DNA from: Streptomyces hundungensis
GTDB lineage: Bacteria; Actinomycetota; Actinomycetes; Streptomycetales; Streptomycetaceae
Assembly (NCBI RefSeq): GCF_003627815.1
Contig: NZ_CP032698.1
Coordinates: forward strand, 8,060,001 to 8,124,000
Direction of reading: 5' to 3'
Length of the DNA: 64,000 bases
This document shows positions 51,936-60,948 of the stretch, in pieces. Within the stretch, counting starts at the first letter, position 1. The number at the start of each line of letters is the position of its first letter. The notes beneath the pieces are model-generated. The model had not been told where the DNA came from and searched no databases. It worked only from the letters and a program-made list of their open reading frames with translations. The translations under genes and the position numbers were made by a program.

Positions 51936-52520
51936 CTATGCCTTGACTGAGGCGGCCGATCTGGCGGCCTGCTCGATCTTCGCGCAGTAGGCGGCGCGGG
52001 CTTCCTCATCGATCTGCATCTCGTGCTCGGGACGCATCCCGGTGCGGCCGTCGACACCTTCACGCAGGACGTCGGCATGCCCGGCATGCCGGTTGGTCTC
52101 GCCGAGGACGTGGACCAAGATGGCGAACAGGTTCGTGTTGCGATGAGGCTCCGGCCACCACGGCACTTGGCCGGCGGCATCCAGGGCAAGCTCGTCGATC
52201 GTCGCGTCCGAGTGTTCCCACGTGTGCTGGTAGGACTCGATGATCTGATCGCGCGCCTCGTCCTCAGCCGCCCACAGATCGCTGCCGTCGTGGTCCTGCC
52301 ACCGGGGCAGCGGCTCCGGGGACGGTCGGCCGAAGACCTCGCCCAAGTATCTGGCCTCGACGCTGGCCACGTGTTTCACCAGGCCGAGGAGGTTGGTCCC
52401 GGTCACCGTCAGAGGCCGGCGGACGTCGTATTCGGACAAGCCGTCGAGTTTCCAGAGCAGCGCCTGCCGGTCCCGCCGCAGTCTCCCGTGCAGGGTGTCC
52501 TTCGCGAAATCGTCGATCAT
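51936..52520 (-). CDS. DinB-family (DUF664) protein
   Basis: The protein has 194 residues from ATG 52520 (MIDDFAKDT). The four-helix bundle pattern is intact: LRRDRQALLWKLDGLSEYDV, then GTNLLGLVKHVASVEARYLG carrying the first metal-site His, WWPEPHRNTNLFAILVHVLG and ETNRHAGHADVLREGVDG with the HxxxH-type His residues. DinB-like proteins bind zinc or nickel; many are thiol transferases (bacillithiol or mycothiol S-transferases), which would suit an actinobacterium. The specific substrate is unknown. Confidence 0.9.
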   Translation of the reverse strand: MIDDFAKDTLHGRLRRDRQALLWKLDGLSEYDVRRPLTVTGTNLLGLVKHVASVEARYLGEVFGRPSPEPLPRWQDHDGSDLWAAEDEARDQIIESYQHTWEHSDATIDELALDAAGQVPWWPEPHRNTNLFAILVHVLGETNRHAGHADVLREGVDGRTGMRPEHEMQIDEEARAAYCAKIEQAARSAASVKA

Positions 52521-53135
52521 GCGGCATGAGCCTGCCACGGGCTACTCGTGGCCTCAAGATCCTGTACGTGGACCGCAGCGATCGGCGGTGCCGAAGCCTG
52601 GCCGTGGCCTTCGTCCCGAGCTACTAGAGGAGCTCGCGGAACTTGCGGCGCGAGGCAGCCTCTCGTCGCAACCGGCGCACCTTGGGAACAGCCGCTTCGT
52701 GGCCCCTCCAGCCAGCTGCCGGCCAAGTGCCACCCCTTCATCTCCTAGGTGACTCACCCCCAACCGTACTGTGCGTCAGTGAGTGGATGCCTAACCTTGA
52801 ATGAAGGTTGCCTAAAAGGCTTAGGTAAATGCATACTACTTGAAGGCAAGGGTACGGCGGCACCGGCGAGGAGGCCGGCGGATGGCACGGGCAGAGCAAT
52901 ACCGCAGCGATTGACGCAGGCAGAGGGGCGAGCTCGCTTGTTACGTCGCCTTGGAAGTCAGTGACGGCCTCCGTCACAGCGCTCCGGATTCCGCCGCGAG
53001 CTTGGCGCGGATCGTAGACGCGGTGGACGCGCTGCTGCGCAACTGGGCCGCTGAGCCACGCCCGATCACTACCCGCCGAGCCCCCCCGATGACCGCCCGC
53101 CGAATCCACTTCTAATCACCGCGAGGCCATGAACC
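52521..53135. other. Gene-free region with an AT-rich inverted-repeat island
   Basis: No gene recognised in about 615 bases. At 52788-52850 the local base composition becomes AT-rich. AACCTT (52793-52798) and AAGGTT (52804-52809) form one inverted repeat; CCTAA (52811-52815) and TTAGG (52821-52825) form a second. tgcctaa occurs twice. This could be an operator or promoter for the SGNH gene. Confidence 0.45.
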
Positions 53136-54338
53136 ATGGACGACCCCCTCCGCAGCTCCGCCGACACCGACTGGATCACCACCCCGCTCACCACAGCCCT
53201 CGTACGCGGCGCACTGGGACTGGAGCAGACTGCCCGTGGCCTGCTGCCGCACCGGTTGCCCGCGCGCGCCCGGGCGCAGTGCGCGGACGGGCAGCTCGCC
53301 ATGGCCGAGTCTCAGCCCTCCGGCGTACGGATCGCGGTACGGACCCGAGCCACGGCGTTGGAGCTGGACACCCTGCTCACCAGGAGGGTGTACGCCGGCG
53401 GCCCCCCGCGTCCGGCCGGGCTCTACGATCTCCGGATCGACGGTGAACTGGCCGCCCAGGCAAGTGTGAGCGGCGGTGACACGCTGACCATCGACATGAC
53501 GAACGGCTCGGCTCAGCACACGCCGGGTGCCGTGGGCACGCTGCGTTTTGCCGGGCTGCCCGAGCGCGACAAGGTCGTGGAGATCTGGTTGCCGCACAAC
53601 GAGACCACCGAGCTGCTCGCGCTGCGCACCAGCGCACCGGTGGAGCCGTTGCCCGAGCGGAGCCGCAAGACCTGGCTGCACCATGGCAGTTCGGTCAGCC
53701 ACGGATCCGACGCGGCGAGCCCAAGCACCACGTGGCCCGCGCTCGCCGCCGCGCTCAACGACGTGGAGCTGGTGAATCTGGGGTTCGGCGGCAGCGCGCT
53801 GCTCGATCCGTTCATCGCGCGGGCGATGCGGGACACCCCCGCAGATTTGATCAGCGTCAAGATCGGCCTCAATCTCGTCAACCTGGACCTGATGCGGCTG
53901 CGCGCCTTCGGCCCCGCCGTGCACGGTTTCCTCGACACGATCCGCGAGGGCCACACGACGGCGCCGCTGCTGGTGATCTCGCCGATCCATTGCCCGATCC
54001 ACGAGGACACACCCGGCCCCGCCGCTTTCGATCCCGAAGCCCTCGCTGCGGGGAGGCTGCGCTTCAAGGCCACCGGTGATCCGGCCGAAGTGACGGCGGG
54101 GAAGCTCACCTTGAAGGTGATCCGCGAGGAGCTCGCCCGGATCGTGGCGCAGCGCGCGACCGACGACCCCAACCTGCACTACCTCGACGGTCAGGAGCTG
54201 TACGGCGAGCGGGACTTCATGGAGTTGCCGCTGCCCGACCAGCTGCATCCGGATGCGGCGACCCATCGGCGTATCGGCGAGCGGTTCGCGAAGGCGGTCT
54301 TCAACGGGGCCTTCGCGGCCAGTAGTTCGCCCCGGTAG
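53136..54338 (+). CDS. SGNH/GDSL-type hydrolase with N-terminal beta domain
   Basis: The protein has 400 residues from ATG 53136. There is no signal peptide. The first 170 residues form a beta-rich domain (RIAVRTRATALELDTLLTRR, GDTLTIDMTNGSA), and the SGNH domain follows: block I TWLHHGSSVSHGSDA (catalytic Ser), block II NLGFGGSALLD (Gly), block III VKIGLNLVNLDL (Asn), and block V DQLHPDAATH (Asp and His). These enzymes are esterases or deacetylases, and the two-domain form recalls CE2/CE3-like carbohydrate esterases. The cellular location is uncertain because no export signal is visible. Confidence 0.88.
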   Translation: MDDPLRSSADTDWITTPLTTALVRGALGLEQTARGLLPHRLPARARAQCADGQLAMAESQPSGVRIAVRTRATALELDTLLTRRVYAGGPPRPAGLYDLRIDGELAAQASVSGGDTLTIDMTNGSAQHTPGAVGTLRFAGLPERDKVVEIWLPHNETTELLALRTSAPVEPLPERSRKTWLHHGSSVSHGSDAASPSTTWPALAAALNDVELVNLGFGGSALLDPFIARAMRDTPADLISVKIGLNLVNLDLMRLRAFGPAVHGFLDTIREGHTTAPLLVISPIHCPIHEDTPGPAAFDPEALAAGRLRFKATGDPAEVTAGKLTLKVIREELARIVAQRATDDPNLHYLDGQELYGERDFMELPLPDQLHPDAATHRRIGERFAKAVFNGAFAASSSPR

Positions 54339-54451
54339 AGGTGCCTACGTCCCCAGCCATGCGCGAGTTCCCCCCGGTCAGACTGTCTGGGCCAGTCCGG
54401 TGGGCCGGACAGCGTCCCGACCTTTCAGCCTTTGAGCGGGGCGTTGAGTTC

Positions 54452-54775
54452 TCAGGCGGATTCGGCCTCGTCGAGCGCGGACAGGCCATCCTCCCAGCGA
54501 CGACGCCGCTCATCGGCGCTCTGCTCCCACCAAGGGGTGCCGCGCTCTCCGAGAGCGACCTTCGCACGCTGTACACGCTCTCGGGCTTTCCGCACGGCCG
54601 CTTCGTCGCCGTTCGTGAGCGCGGAGCGCACTGCACGCCGGGCTGCCATGAGGTGCTTGCGAAGGCGGGACGCAATGTCTTCGGGGAGTGCCGGGTCGGT
54701 CGCCCGCCACTTGCGCCCGTCGATGACGACGAAGTGGCCGTCAGGGGTGTGCTCGAGGCGCCGGTTCGCTGCCAT
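54452..54775 (-). CDS. Conserved small basic protein (often called biopolymer transporter Tol)
   Basis: The protein has 107 residues from ATG 54775. It matches a small family widespread in Streptomyces: LEHTPDGHFVVIDGRKWRAT, SRLRKHLMAARRAVRSALTN and VALGERGTPWWEQSADERRR. The names given in genomes (Tol) are misleading, since there is no membrane segment and no Tol domain. It is helical and charged, with unknown function. It lies convergent to the SGNH gene with about 110 bases between. Confidence 0.82.
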   Translation of the reverse strand: MAANRRLEHTPDGHFVVIDGRKWRATDPALPEDIASRLRKHLMAARRAVRSALTNGDEAAVRKARERVQRAKVALGERGTPWWEQSADERRRRWEDGLSALDEAESA

Positions 54776-55182
54776 ACGTCCGATTCTGCCCGGCCGACCA
54801 CGGCCTCACCAGGTGAGACGGGTAAGTGCTGGTCGCAGGGCGATCCCAGCCACCTGCGACTCCTGGCGAGCGTGACCGGAGCCTTGATCACAGTGGGCGG
54901 GAGTGCACTGGCCCGCCCGGGACGCCGGTCTCACCGAGGTCGACAGCAGTGAGGGGGAACCCCGGGCGGAGCCTCGTTGCGGACCAAGATGAACTCCGGC
55001 TCCGGCTCCGGCTCCGGCAACTGCGGCAGGGGCTGGCTCACGGAAAGATCCTTTTCCGGTGGACTGCTCCGGCAGCACCCGCAGGCCCCCGAGGCGGGCG
55101 ACTCATTTCGTCGGGCGGGCCAGTTCTGACACCCCCCGATCAAGTTCAGTAGTGCCGAGTTCGTCGATGACGGGCACGCCGC
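54776..55182. other. Intergenic stretch with cggctc repeats
   Basis: About 400 bases without a recognisable gene. Near 54989-55018 the hexamer ctccgg is tandemly repeated four or five times. Confidence 0.45.
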
Positions 55183-55737
55183 TCAACCCTTGATCAGCGG
55201 GTCGTAGGGCTCATCCTCCGGCGTGAAGATCAGGATGAAGTCCTTGCCTGCCTCGGTCGCGACCTCGCGCAAGCGGGCCAGTACGTCGGTCTCAGTGGGA
55301 AGGTCAAGGCCGAGAGCAGCGGCCGCTCGGTCCCGGCGAACAGCCACGTCGGGCATGTCCTCCATGTACTGGGCGGCCAGCTCACCCCTCTTCTCGGCAA
55401 TAAAGGCTCGGCGGTCGCGCCACCAGGGCGCGACCAGGAGGAGCCGCAGGAGTTCCGGCAGGCCGATAGCGATCAGCGACGCGCAACCTTCGGAGTCCGC
55501 GTACAGGACCGGACGTTCCTCAGCGCCATCGCCACAGAAGAAGTACGTGCCTCCTGCTCCATCACCCGCGAAACCGTCCAGAGCCGCGCCCGACGCGAGG
55601 TGGACGGCCTCGCCATGGTCTCCCCGGCCGAGGTCGAAGTCGCCCGGCCAGGCCAGGTAGCTGGCAGCGTCGGCGTGTTCGGAAATGGCGGTGATCAGCG
55701 ATTGCACGCGCCGCACCCTAGCGACCCGGAACGACAC
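55183..55737 (-). CDS. Hypothetical SMI1/SUKH-like protein
   Basis: The protein has 184 residues from GTG 55737; an internal GTG at 55707 (QSLITAISEHADA) is also good. The middle (GGTYFFCGDGAEERPVLYAD, SEGCASLIAIGLPELLRLLL) has the strand-turn-strand and Leu-rich helix of SUKH-type immunity proteins, but the usual conserved Trp/Gly start is missing, so the assignment is weak. No signal peptide. The surrounding region has no toxin gene. Confidence 0.6.
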   Translation of the reverse strand: MSFRVARVRRVQSLITAISEHADAASYLAWPGDFDLGRGDHGEAVHLASGAALDGFAGDGAGGTYFFCGDGAEERPVLYADSEGCASLIAIGLPELLRLLLVAPWWRDRRAFIAEKRGELAAQYMEDMPDVAVRRDRAAAALGLDLPTETDVLARLREVATEAGKDFILIFTPEDEPYDPLIKG

Positions 55738-56239
55738 TCACGTGCTCACCGGCAACAGACCGACCGGGAATTCGTGGCGGTGGGGATCAACACAGCAAGC
55801 GGATGTTGGGGACTGCGCGCTGGTGGCGAGAGGGTGAGCGCGGTGGTAAGCGCAGTAGGTACAGACTTGGCTCACGGGGCGAACCAAATTGCTCTGGAAC
55901 TTCGTCGGCGGTTCTAACGAGGATGTCGCACAAGCCCGTTCGGAGTGGATGAACGGTGATCGCTTCGGTGAGGTGAAGGGCTAAGACGGGCCTCCGATCC
56001 CGGCCCCCGAACTACCGCCTGTGGCGCTGAAACCGCGGGGTCGTGTGCGCTGAGCGGCGGGGATGTTGGGACGGATGCCCGCTTGACTGAGGCGGGCGGC
56101 CAAGTAGGAAGCGTTCTCTCCCCTCAGTCCGGAGCTCTCTCATGCGGCGCCAGGACGAGGGTGTGTGCACCGGATAGTGCGAACTTGTGTGGGCGGGTTC
56201 AGCAATCCCAATGCTGACCTTTCTGACGGTGCGTCATGT
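55738..56239. other. Intergenic stretch
   Basis: About 500 bases with no gene that I can support. Confidence 0.4.
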
Positions 56240-56560
56240 CGGTGGGTGATGGTGACGACGCAGATCAGGAGCGCGTGGTTGGGGCGGCTCCGCGATCAGT
56301 GGCGGCATACACCTCGTGCACGGAGTCGTCGGCGTCCACGAGCCAGGCACGGTCCAGGACGTCCGGGTGGCGAGAGGTTGCCTCTCGCATCAGATGTTCG
56401 GCCACGTCGGGATGGAGCGGCGCGATGGCGGGCGGCGGCTTCCTCGGGGGAACGTGGCCGGTGTGAGGTGAGGTGGCTGCCAGCCGACCCGGGCATCGAT
56501 CACGAGTCCCGTTGTCAGTCCGAGGTCAGCGGCGCGGCGCAGCTGGCCCGGGCCGCCGGT
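56240..56560 (-). pseudogene. Frame-broken relic of an unknown gene
   Basis: On the minus strand, PGQLRRAADLGLTTGLVIDA then RVGWQPPHLT (about 56560-56440) is followed in other frames by HPDVAEHLMREATSRHPDVL and DRAWLVDADDSVHEVYAATD, ending at a stop near 56240. The parts read as one coherent protein with at least two frame changes. I do not know the family. Confidence 0.4.
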
Positions 56561-56624
56561 CTTCTGCGTGCGTGCGGACAGATTCTTTGGCCCGCACCAA
56601 CACGGGTAATGCCCACCACATTTC

Positions 56625-56830
56625 ATGGCGGAAGGCACAGTGCGGAGCATCGGCATCATCGGAGTGGGCGAGATCGGCCGGGCCATGGCCGAGGCGCTGC
56701 GCTACGGGGACGGTGTGTCGCCCGATGTCTTTCTCTCTCCGCGGTGGGCCGGCGCCGCCGCCGAACTGTCCGGGCGCTTCGAGAGCGGCCATGTGTGCGC
56801 CAACCAGGAGCGGATTCGATCGTCGGTCTT
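56625..56830 (+). pseudogene. 5' fragment of a ProC-type (P5C reductase-like) gene
   Basis: The first 60 codons give SIGIIGVGEIGRAMAEALRY and VFLSPRWAGAAAELSGRFES, the NAD(P)-binding Rossmann start (GVGxIG) and next strand of pyrroline-5-carboxylate reductase family proteins. After CANQERI the match ends and the frame runs antisense through the MerR gene. About 200 residues are missing. Confidence 0.7.
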
Positions 56831-57169
56831 CTCCCGGAGTGCTCCTTCCAGCCGATCGCGGGCCTCGGTCTGGGCGGCAATCCGTTCGTTGAGGACCGCC
56901 AGGCGTTCCAGCGCGACCCGCAGGCCCTTGTCCGAGGGCGGTGCGGCGGCCACATCGCCGTCCAGGCACGGCAGGAACACGCGCACGTCGTCCAGGGTGA
57001 GCCCCGCAGCCAGCAGGTAGCGGATGTTACGAACCCGCGCCACGGCCCGCTCGTTGTAGACGCGGTAGCCATTGGGGGCCCGTTCCGAGGAGATCAGCCC
57101 GGCCTGCTCGTAGTGCCGCAGCGCACGGGCGGACGTCCCGGTCGCCTTGGCCAGTTCACCGATCCGCAC
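56702..57169 (-). CDS. MerR-family regulator, chimeric C-terminus
   Basis: The protein has 155 residues. GTG 57169 is chosen because GGGAGG lies eight bases upstream and the protein then begins at RIGELAKATGTSARALRHYE, the MerR winged helix. GLISSERAPNGYRVYNERAV and RVRNIRYLLAAGLTLDDVRV follow, then the dimer coiled coil (LAVLNERIAAQTEARDRLEG). The last 35 residues are Pro/Ser/Arg-rich because they are read antisense across the truncated ProC fragment, so the natural end near SWLAHTW was probably replaced. It lies 26 bases after the SDR gene and probably regulates that operon. Confidence 0.85.
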   Translation of the reverse strand: MRIGELAKATGTSARALRHYEQAGLISSERAPNGYRVYNERAVARVRNIRYLLAAGLTLDDVRVFLPCLDGDVAAAPPSDKGLRVALERLAVLNERIAAQTEARDRLEGALREKTDDRIRSWLAHTWPLSKRPDSSAAAPAHRGERKTSGDTPSP

Positions 57170-57195
57170 CCATCCCACCTCCCGGGCCACTCCTA

Positions 57196-57963
57196 TCACG
57201 CCACGACTGCCCCGCCGTCGACGGGTAGTACCACTCCGGTGACGAAGGATGCGGCCGGTGCGGTGAGCCGGCTGATAGCCCAGGCCACCTCCTCGGGTCG
57301 GCCGATCCGGCCCAGCGGGGTGTGCGCCAGCTGCCACTCCCGCACTGCGGCCATCCGCTCCGGCGTCAGGCCCTGGTGCTCACCGATGGGGGTGTCGATC
57401 GCGCCGGGGGCAACCGCCACCACCCGGATCCCGCGGGGTGCCAACTCGACCGCCCAGCTGCGGGTCAGCAGCTCCAGGGCGGTCTTGGTCGCCGCGTAGA
57501 CCGAGTTGCCGGGCCAGGCCCGCTGTCCCACCGACGTACTGACATTGACGATCACTCCGCTTGCCGTCTCCAGGGGTGGCAGCGCGGCCTGGGCCAGCAG
57601 TATGGGGGCGACGAGGTTGGTGGTGAGCTGAGCCGTGATCATCTCTGGCGTCAGCGTGCCGAGGGCGCCGCTGCGCACTATGCCGGCGTTGTTGACCAGC
57701 ACGTCCAGCCGGCCGTGTGTCTTGAGCACGGCCTGGATGATGCGATCGGACTCTCCCTCGGCGGTGATGTCGGCGGCCAGCGGCATGATCCGGTCGTGCC
57801 CGGCAGCGGTCTCCTTGAGCGGCTCGGGCCGCCGCCCGATCGCGACCACGTGGGCGCCCTCGGCGGCGAAGACGCGGGCGGTGGCCCGGCCGATCCCGGT
57901 GCCTGCTCCAGTGACGGCGACGACCCTGCTGCTCTGCGATGCGGTGCTGTTCATGCTGGTCAT
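57196..57963 (-). CDS. Short-chain dehydrogenase/reductase (classical SDR)
   Basis: The protein has 255 residues. All classical motifs are present: VVAVTGAGTGIGRATARVFA (TGxxxGxG), VLVNNAGIVRSGALG (NNAG), VNVSTSVGQ with the catalytic Ser, and YAATK (YxxxK). The C-terminus SFVTGVVLPVDGGAVV is normal. It reduces or oxidises carbonyl/alcohol groups with NAD(P)(H); the substrate is unknown. It is the first gene of a two-gene unit with the MerR regulator, a common arrangement for stress- or drug-inducible reductases. Confidence 0.92.
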   Translation of the reverse strand: MTSMNSTASQSSRVVAVTGAGTGIGRATARVFAAEGAHVVAIGRRPEPLKETAAGHDRIMPLAADITAEGESDRIIQAVLKTHGRLDVLVNNAGIVRSGALGTLTPEMITAQLTTNLVAPILLAQAALPPLETASGVIVNVSTSVGQRAWPGNSVYAATKTALELLTRSWAVELAPRGIRVVAVAPGAIDTPIGEHQGLTPERMAAVREWQLAHTPLGRIGRPEEVAWAISRLTAPAASFVTGVVLPVDGGAVVA

Positions 57964-58005
57964 CGTGCAACCCTGCCGCCAGCGGCAAGGTCAAGCGATC
58001 TGGGC

Positions 58006-58466
58006 AAGCCGCGGTGCGGGTTGCTGCCCGGCCTCCCGGGCGGCGGAGCGCCGGCGGTCGAACTCGGCGTTTAGATGTGGGCAGTTGCGGCAGAGCGTCA
58101 CCCGCGGCACCTCCGCCAGGGTGCACAAGCTCTTGACGTCGCCCTTCAGGCCGTCGGGGACGGGTCCGGCGAGAGTTGCCGCATCGCCGCCCGGACCCTG
58201 GCCTCAACCTCGTGGTCATGCGTCGTGAGCGGGCTCCCGTCGGCGTGTCCGGTGGCGTCGATCTCGGCGACGACGCGGGTGGCGCGGTCGAACGCGGCCT
58301 GGACTCGGGCCCGTTCAGGCTTGGAGAGTCTGGGGTTGCCGAGGAAGACGGCCTGGGTGTTCTCGGCGTGGTAGGCCCAGATCTTCCGGAGACTGAGGTG
58401 TTGCGGCTGGCTGCGGCGGTCGAGGACGGCTTCGAGTATCCGCTGGGTCGGGCGATCACCGTGCAT
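58006..58466 (-). pseudogene. Frameshifted relic of a transposon-associated DNA-binding protein
   Basis: The 5' part (58466 to about 58146) gives RKIWAYHAENTQAVFLGNPR and HDHEVEARVRAAMRQLSPDP. One frame over, the sequence continues GDVKSLCTLAEVPRVTLCRN and CPHLNAEFDRRRSAAREAGQ to a stop at 58006. The second part resembles the short HTH proteins (DUF6262-like) encoded beside recombinases. The two parts join near 58150. No recombinase is nearby. Confidence 0.5.
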
Positions 58467-58871
58467 GCCGTGCGCGCCTTCGCTGAAGAAGTGCTGTTCT
58501 TTGTAAGGGAGTTAACCGCTGTTCCCGGCTTCGGTGTACGCGGCTGGGTGGGGGAGAGGTTCGTCGAGGTGTCCGCCGCCGCGCCGCCGCCGATCCTCTT
58601 GAAACGCTCATCGAGGTGTTGCGGGCCGCCGAGGACGCCGTGCACACCGCCGTGCAGGTGAGTGTCGACGGGGCGGTCGTGGCGCCGCATTACAGGCTGC
58701 TGAGCGCGCTCCGCGCTCCTATCCACTGCTGTGACTGCCTACCCCCGTCCCGGTGCGGGAGCAGCCGACAGCAATTCTCATACGTGCCGGGAACCGGTAG
58801 GCAACTTTGTCCGACTACTGCTCCGGGGCGTTCGAACGGCCCCTGCCGTCCGTCTCCGAGGAGCACCACGT
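58467..58871. other. Upstream region of the iron importer
   Basis: No intact gene in about 400 bases. I looked for an iron box (ttaggttaggctaacctaa type) and for a cobalamin riboswitch; neither is convincing. GAGGAG at 58858 serves the lipoprotein gene. Confidence 0.45.
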
Positions 58872-59912
58872 ATGGCCGTCAAAAGACCAGTAGTCGCCGC
58901 TGCGGCCGTCATCGCCCTGAGCCTCGGCGGCGCGGCGTGCGGGGGGCCGACGGATCAAGACGGGGCCGACGGCCGCGCGGAAGCTGCTGCCGCACGCTCC
59001 GGCTATCCCGTGAAGATCGAGAATTGCGGCACGAGCCAGGTCTTCGAGAAGGCGCCGAAAAGGGTCGTCGTCATGAACGGCGCATCCGTCGCCGAAGTCT
59101 CGACCCTGCTCGCGCTGGGCCTCGGAGACAGGATCGTCGCGAACCAGCAGTCGTACGGCACGTCCGAAGTCCCGGGCCGCGCCGAAGCCATCAAGAAGCT
59201 GCCGACCGGCGGCATCAAGCAGAACGAAGCCTTCGACATTCCGCGGGAGTCGATGATCGGGCTGCGCCCCGACCTCGTCCTGTCGACGACGTCGTACGGC
59301 TTCGACGCCAAGAACGGATTCGCCACCCGCGACGAGTTGCAGAACGTCGGCGCGCGCACCTACATATCACCGCAGGGCTGCCACGACGAGAACTCGAAGC
59401 TCACCATCGAGGACAGCTACGGCCTCCTGCGCGACATGGGTCGCATATTCCAGGTGTCCGACCGTGCGGAAAAAATCATTGCCGCGTCGCGCAAGCACAT
59501 CGCAGCTGTCTCCTCGAAGGTGTCCGGCAAGAAGAAGCCGCAAGTCACGATGCTGTTCACGAACATGTCGATGGGTAGCAACGACTTCAGCTCCGTGGTG
59601 GCCAACGGCATATACAACGACATTCTCGGCAAGGCCGGTGCCGTCAATGCCTTCGCCTCGGCGTCGAAGACGTCGTTCGCCGACCTGAGCAAGGAGAAGG
59701 TGGCGGCCACGGTCGTCGACGCGCTCGTCATCATCGCGTACAACGATCCGAATCCCGCGGCCTACGCCGAGAAACTGTTCAAGGAGTTCCCCCAGTGGTC
59801 GGCCGCGAAGAACCACATGTACGTGACACTGTCCGACTCGATCTACCTGAGCCCCGACAACGACCTGGCTGTCGAGCGGATCGCGAAGAAGCTCCACCCG
59901 GACGCGTTCTGA
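58872..59912 (+). CDS. Iron-siderophore-type ABC transporter binding lipoprotein
   Basis: The protein has 346 residues from ATG 58872 (GAGGAG eight bases upstream). A lipoprotein-like signal ends at GGAAC (Cys about 23), with Gly at the -3 position being unusual. The periplasmic-binding fold of the FecB/BtuF class follows: EKAPKRVVVMNGASVAEVST, LLALGLGDRIVANQQSYGTS, GLRPDLVLSTTSYGF and the long linking helix before TMLFTNMS. It binds a ferric chelate or cobalamin-like ligand outside the membrane and hands it to the permease. The stop overlaps the apparent CTG start of the permease. Confidence 0.9.
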   Translation: MAVKRPVVAAAAVIALSLGGAACGGPTDQDGADGRAEAAAARSGYPVKIENCGTSQVFEKAPKRVVVMNGASVAEVSTLLALGLGDRIVANQQSYGTSEVPGRAEAIKKLPTGGIKQNEAFDIPRESMIGLRPDLVLSTTSYGFDAKNGFATRDELQNVGARTYISPQGCHDENSKLTIEDSYGLLRDMGRIFQVSDRAEKIIAASRKHIAAVSSKVSGKKKPQVTMLFTNMSMGSNDFSSVVANGIYNDILGKAGAVNAFASASKTSFADLSKEKVAATVVDALVIIAYNDPNPAAYAEKLFKEFPQWSAAKNHMYVTLSDSIYLSPDNDLAVERIAKKLHPDAF

Positions 59913-60943
59913 ACCCACCGGGCCGCCGGCGCGCTGCCATCGCTCTCGCTGTTCTGCCCTGCGTCCTTGTCTTCGTCATGCTGGTGGCCGTCAGCATCGG
60001 TGCGGTGAACGTGCCGTTGGGAGTCGTGTGGCGCATCGTCCTGCACCACGTCACCGGGATCGGGCGGGTGCCCGACGACATCGCGGTCGACCAGATCGTG
60101 TGGACGTTCCGCACCCCGCGTGTCGTCCTCGCCGCGCTCGTCGGGGCGGGGCTCGCCCTGTCCGGCGCGGTGCTACAGACCGTGGTCGCCAACCCGCTGG
60201 CCGATCCCATCGTGCTCGGTTTCTCCTACGGCGCCACGCTCGGCGCCGTCGTCGTCATCACCCTGGGCGGCGGAACGGCACTGCTGGGCCTCGGTGTTTC
60301 GGCCGCGGCCTTCGTGGGCTCGGTCCTCGCGGGCGCGCTGGTGTTCTGGCTGGGGCGGCGGCGCGGCCGGATGGCGCCAACGCGGCTCATCCTGGCGGGA
60401 GTAGCGGTCGGGTACGTGTTCCTGTCGGCGACCAGCTATGTGCAGTTGCAGGCCACGCCCACCGAACTGCGTACGGTGATGTTCTGGATGCTCGGCAGCG
60501 TGGCCGGTGCACAGTGGCACCAATTGCCCGCTGTCACGGTGGTCGTAGTCGGCTGCACGGTGCTGCTGGCCATGTTCGGCCGCCGGCTGAACGTGCTGCT
60601 CGCCGGCGACGAGACCGCCACCTCCCTGGGCACCGACGTCAACCGGCTGCGGACGGTTCTGCTCCTGCTCAGTGCCCTGCTCACCGGCGCGGTGATCGCG
60701 GTCGCGGGCAGCATCGGGTTCGTCGGTCTCATGATCCCGCACCTGGTACGACTCACCGTCGGCGCCGACCATCGCAGGCTGCTGCCGCTGTCCGCGCTGC
60801 TCGGAGCGGTCTATCTGGTGCTGGTCGACCTGCTGTCCCGCACCCTCAACCGTCCCAACGAGCTGCCGCTCGGTATCCTCACCGCCCTGCTGGGCGCTCC
60901 TTTCTTCTTGTGGTTGCTGCGCCGCAACAAGGGTCTGGACTGA
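59909..60943 (+). CDS. FecCD-family ABC permease with an apparent CTG start
   Basis: The protein has about 344 residues and nine to ten transmembrane helices. The FecCD hallmarks are present: RTPRVVLAALVGAGLALSGA, VLQTVVANPLADPIVLGFSY, and IGFVGLMIPHLVRLTVG, which contacts the ATPase, before PNELPLGILTALLGAPFFLW. The frame has no ATG, GTG or TTG between 59795 and the middle of the first helix. CTG at 59909-59911 overlaps the lipoprotein TGA as CTGA, just before NPPGRRRAAIALAV, so CTG is the likely start. GTG 59795 would overlap the lipoprotein gene by 118 bases. It forms a homodimeric channel with the ATPase. Confidence 0.88.
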   Translation: MNPPGRRRAAIALAVLPCVLVFVMLVAVSIGAVNVPLGVVWRIVLHHVTGIGRVPDDIAVDQIVWTFRTPRVVLAALVGAGLALSGAVLQTVVANPLADPIVLGFSYGATLGAVVVITLGGGTALLGLGVSAAAFVGSVLAGALVFWLGRRRGRMAPTRLILAGVAVGYVFLSATSYVQLQATPTELRTVMFWMLGSVAGAQWHQLPAVTVVVVGCTVLLAMFGRRLNVLLAGDETATSLGTDVNRLRTVLLLLSALLTGAVIAVAGSIGFVGLMIPHLVRLTVGADHRRLLPLSALLGAVYLVLVDLLSRTLNRPNELPLGILTALLGAPFFLWLLRRNKGLD

Positions 60944-60948
60944 ACACC

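Noticed and set aside
58700..58871. Possible cobalamin riboswitch before the importer (gggaaccggt motif)
   Set aside because: Only a short core-like piece is visible; the conserved B12 box and flanking stems could not be found.
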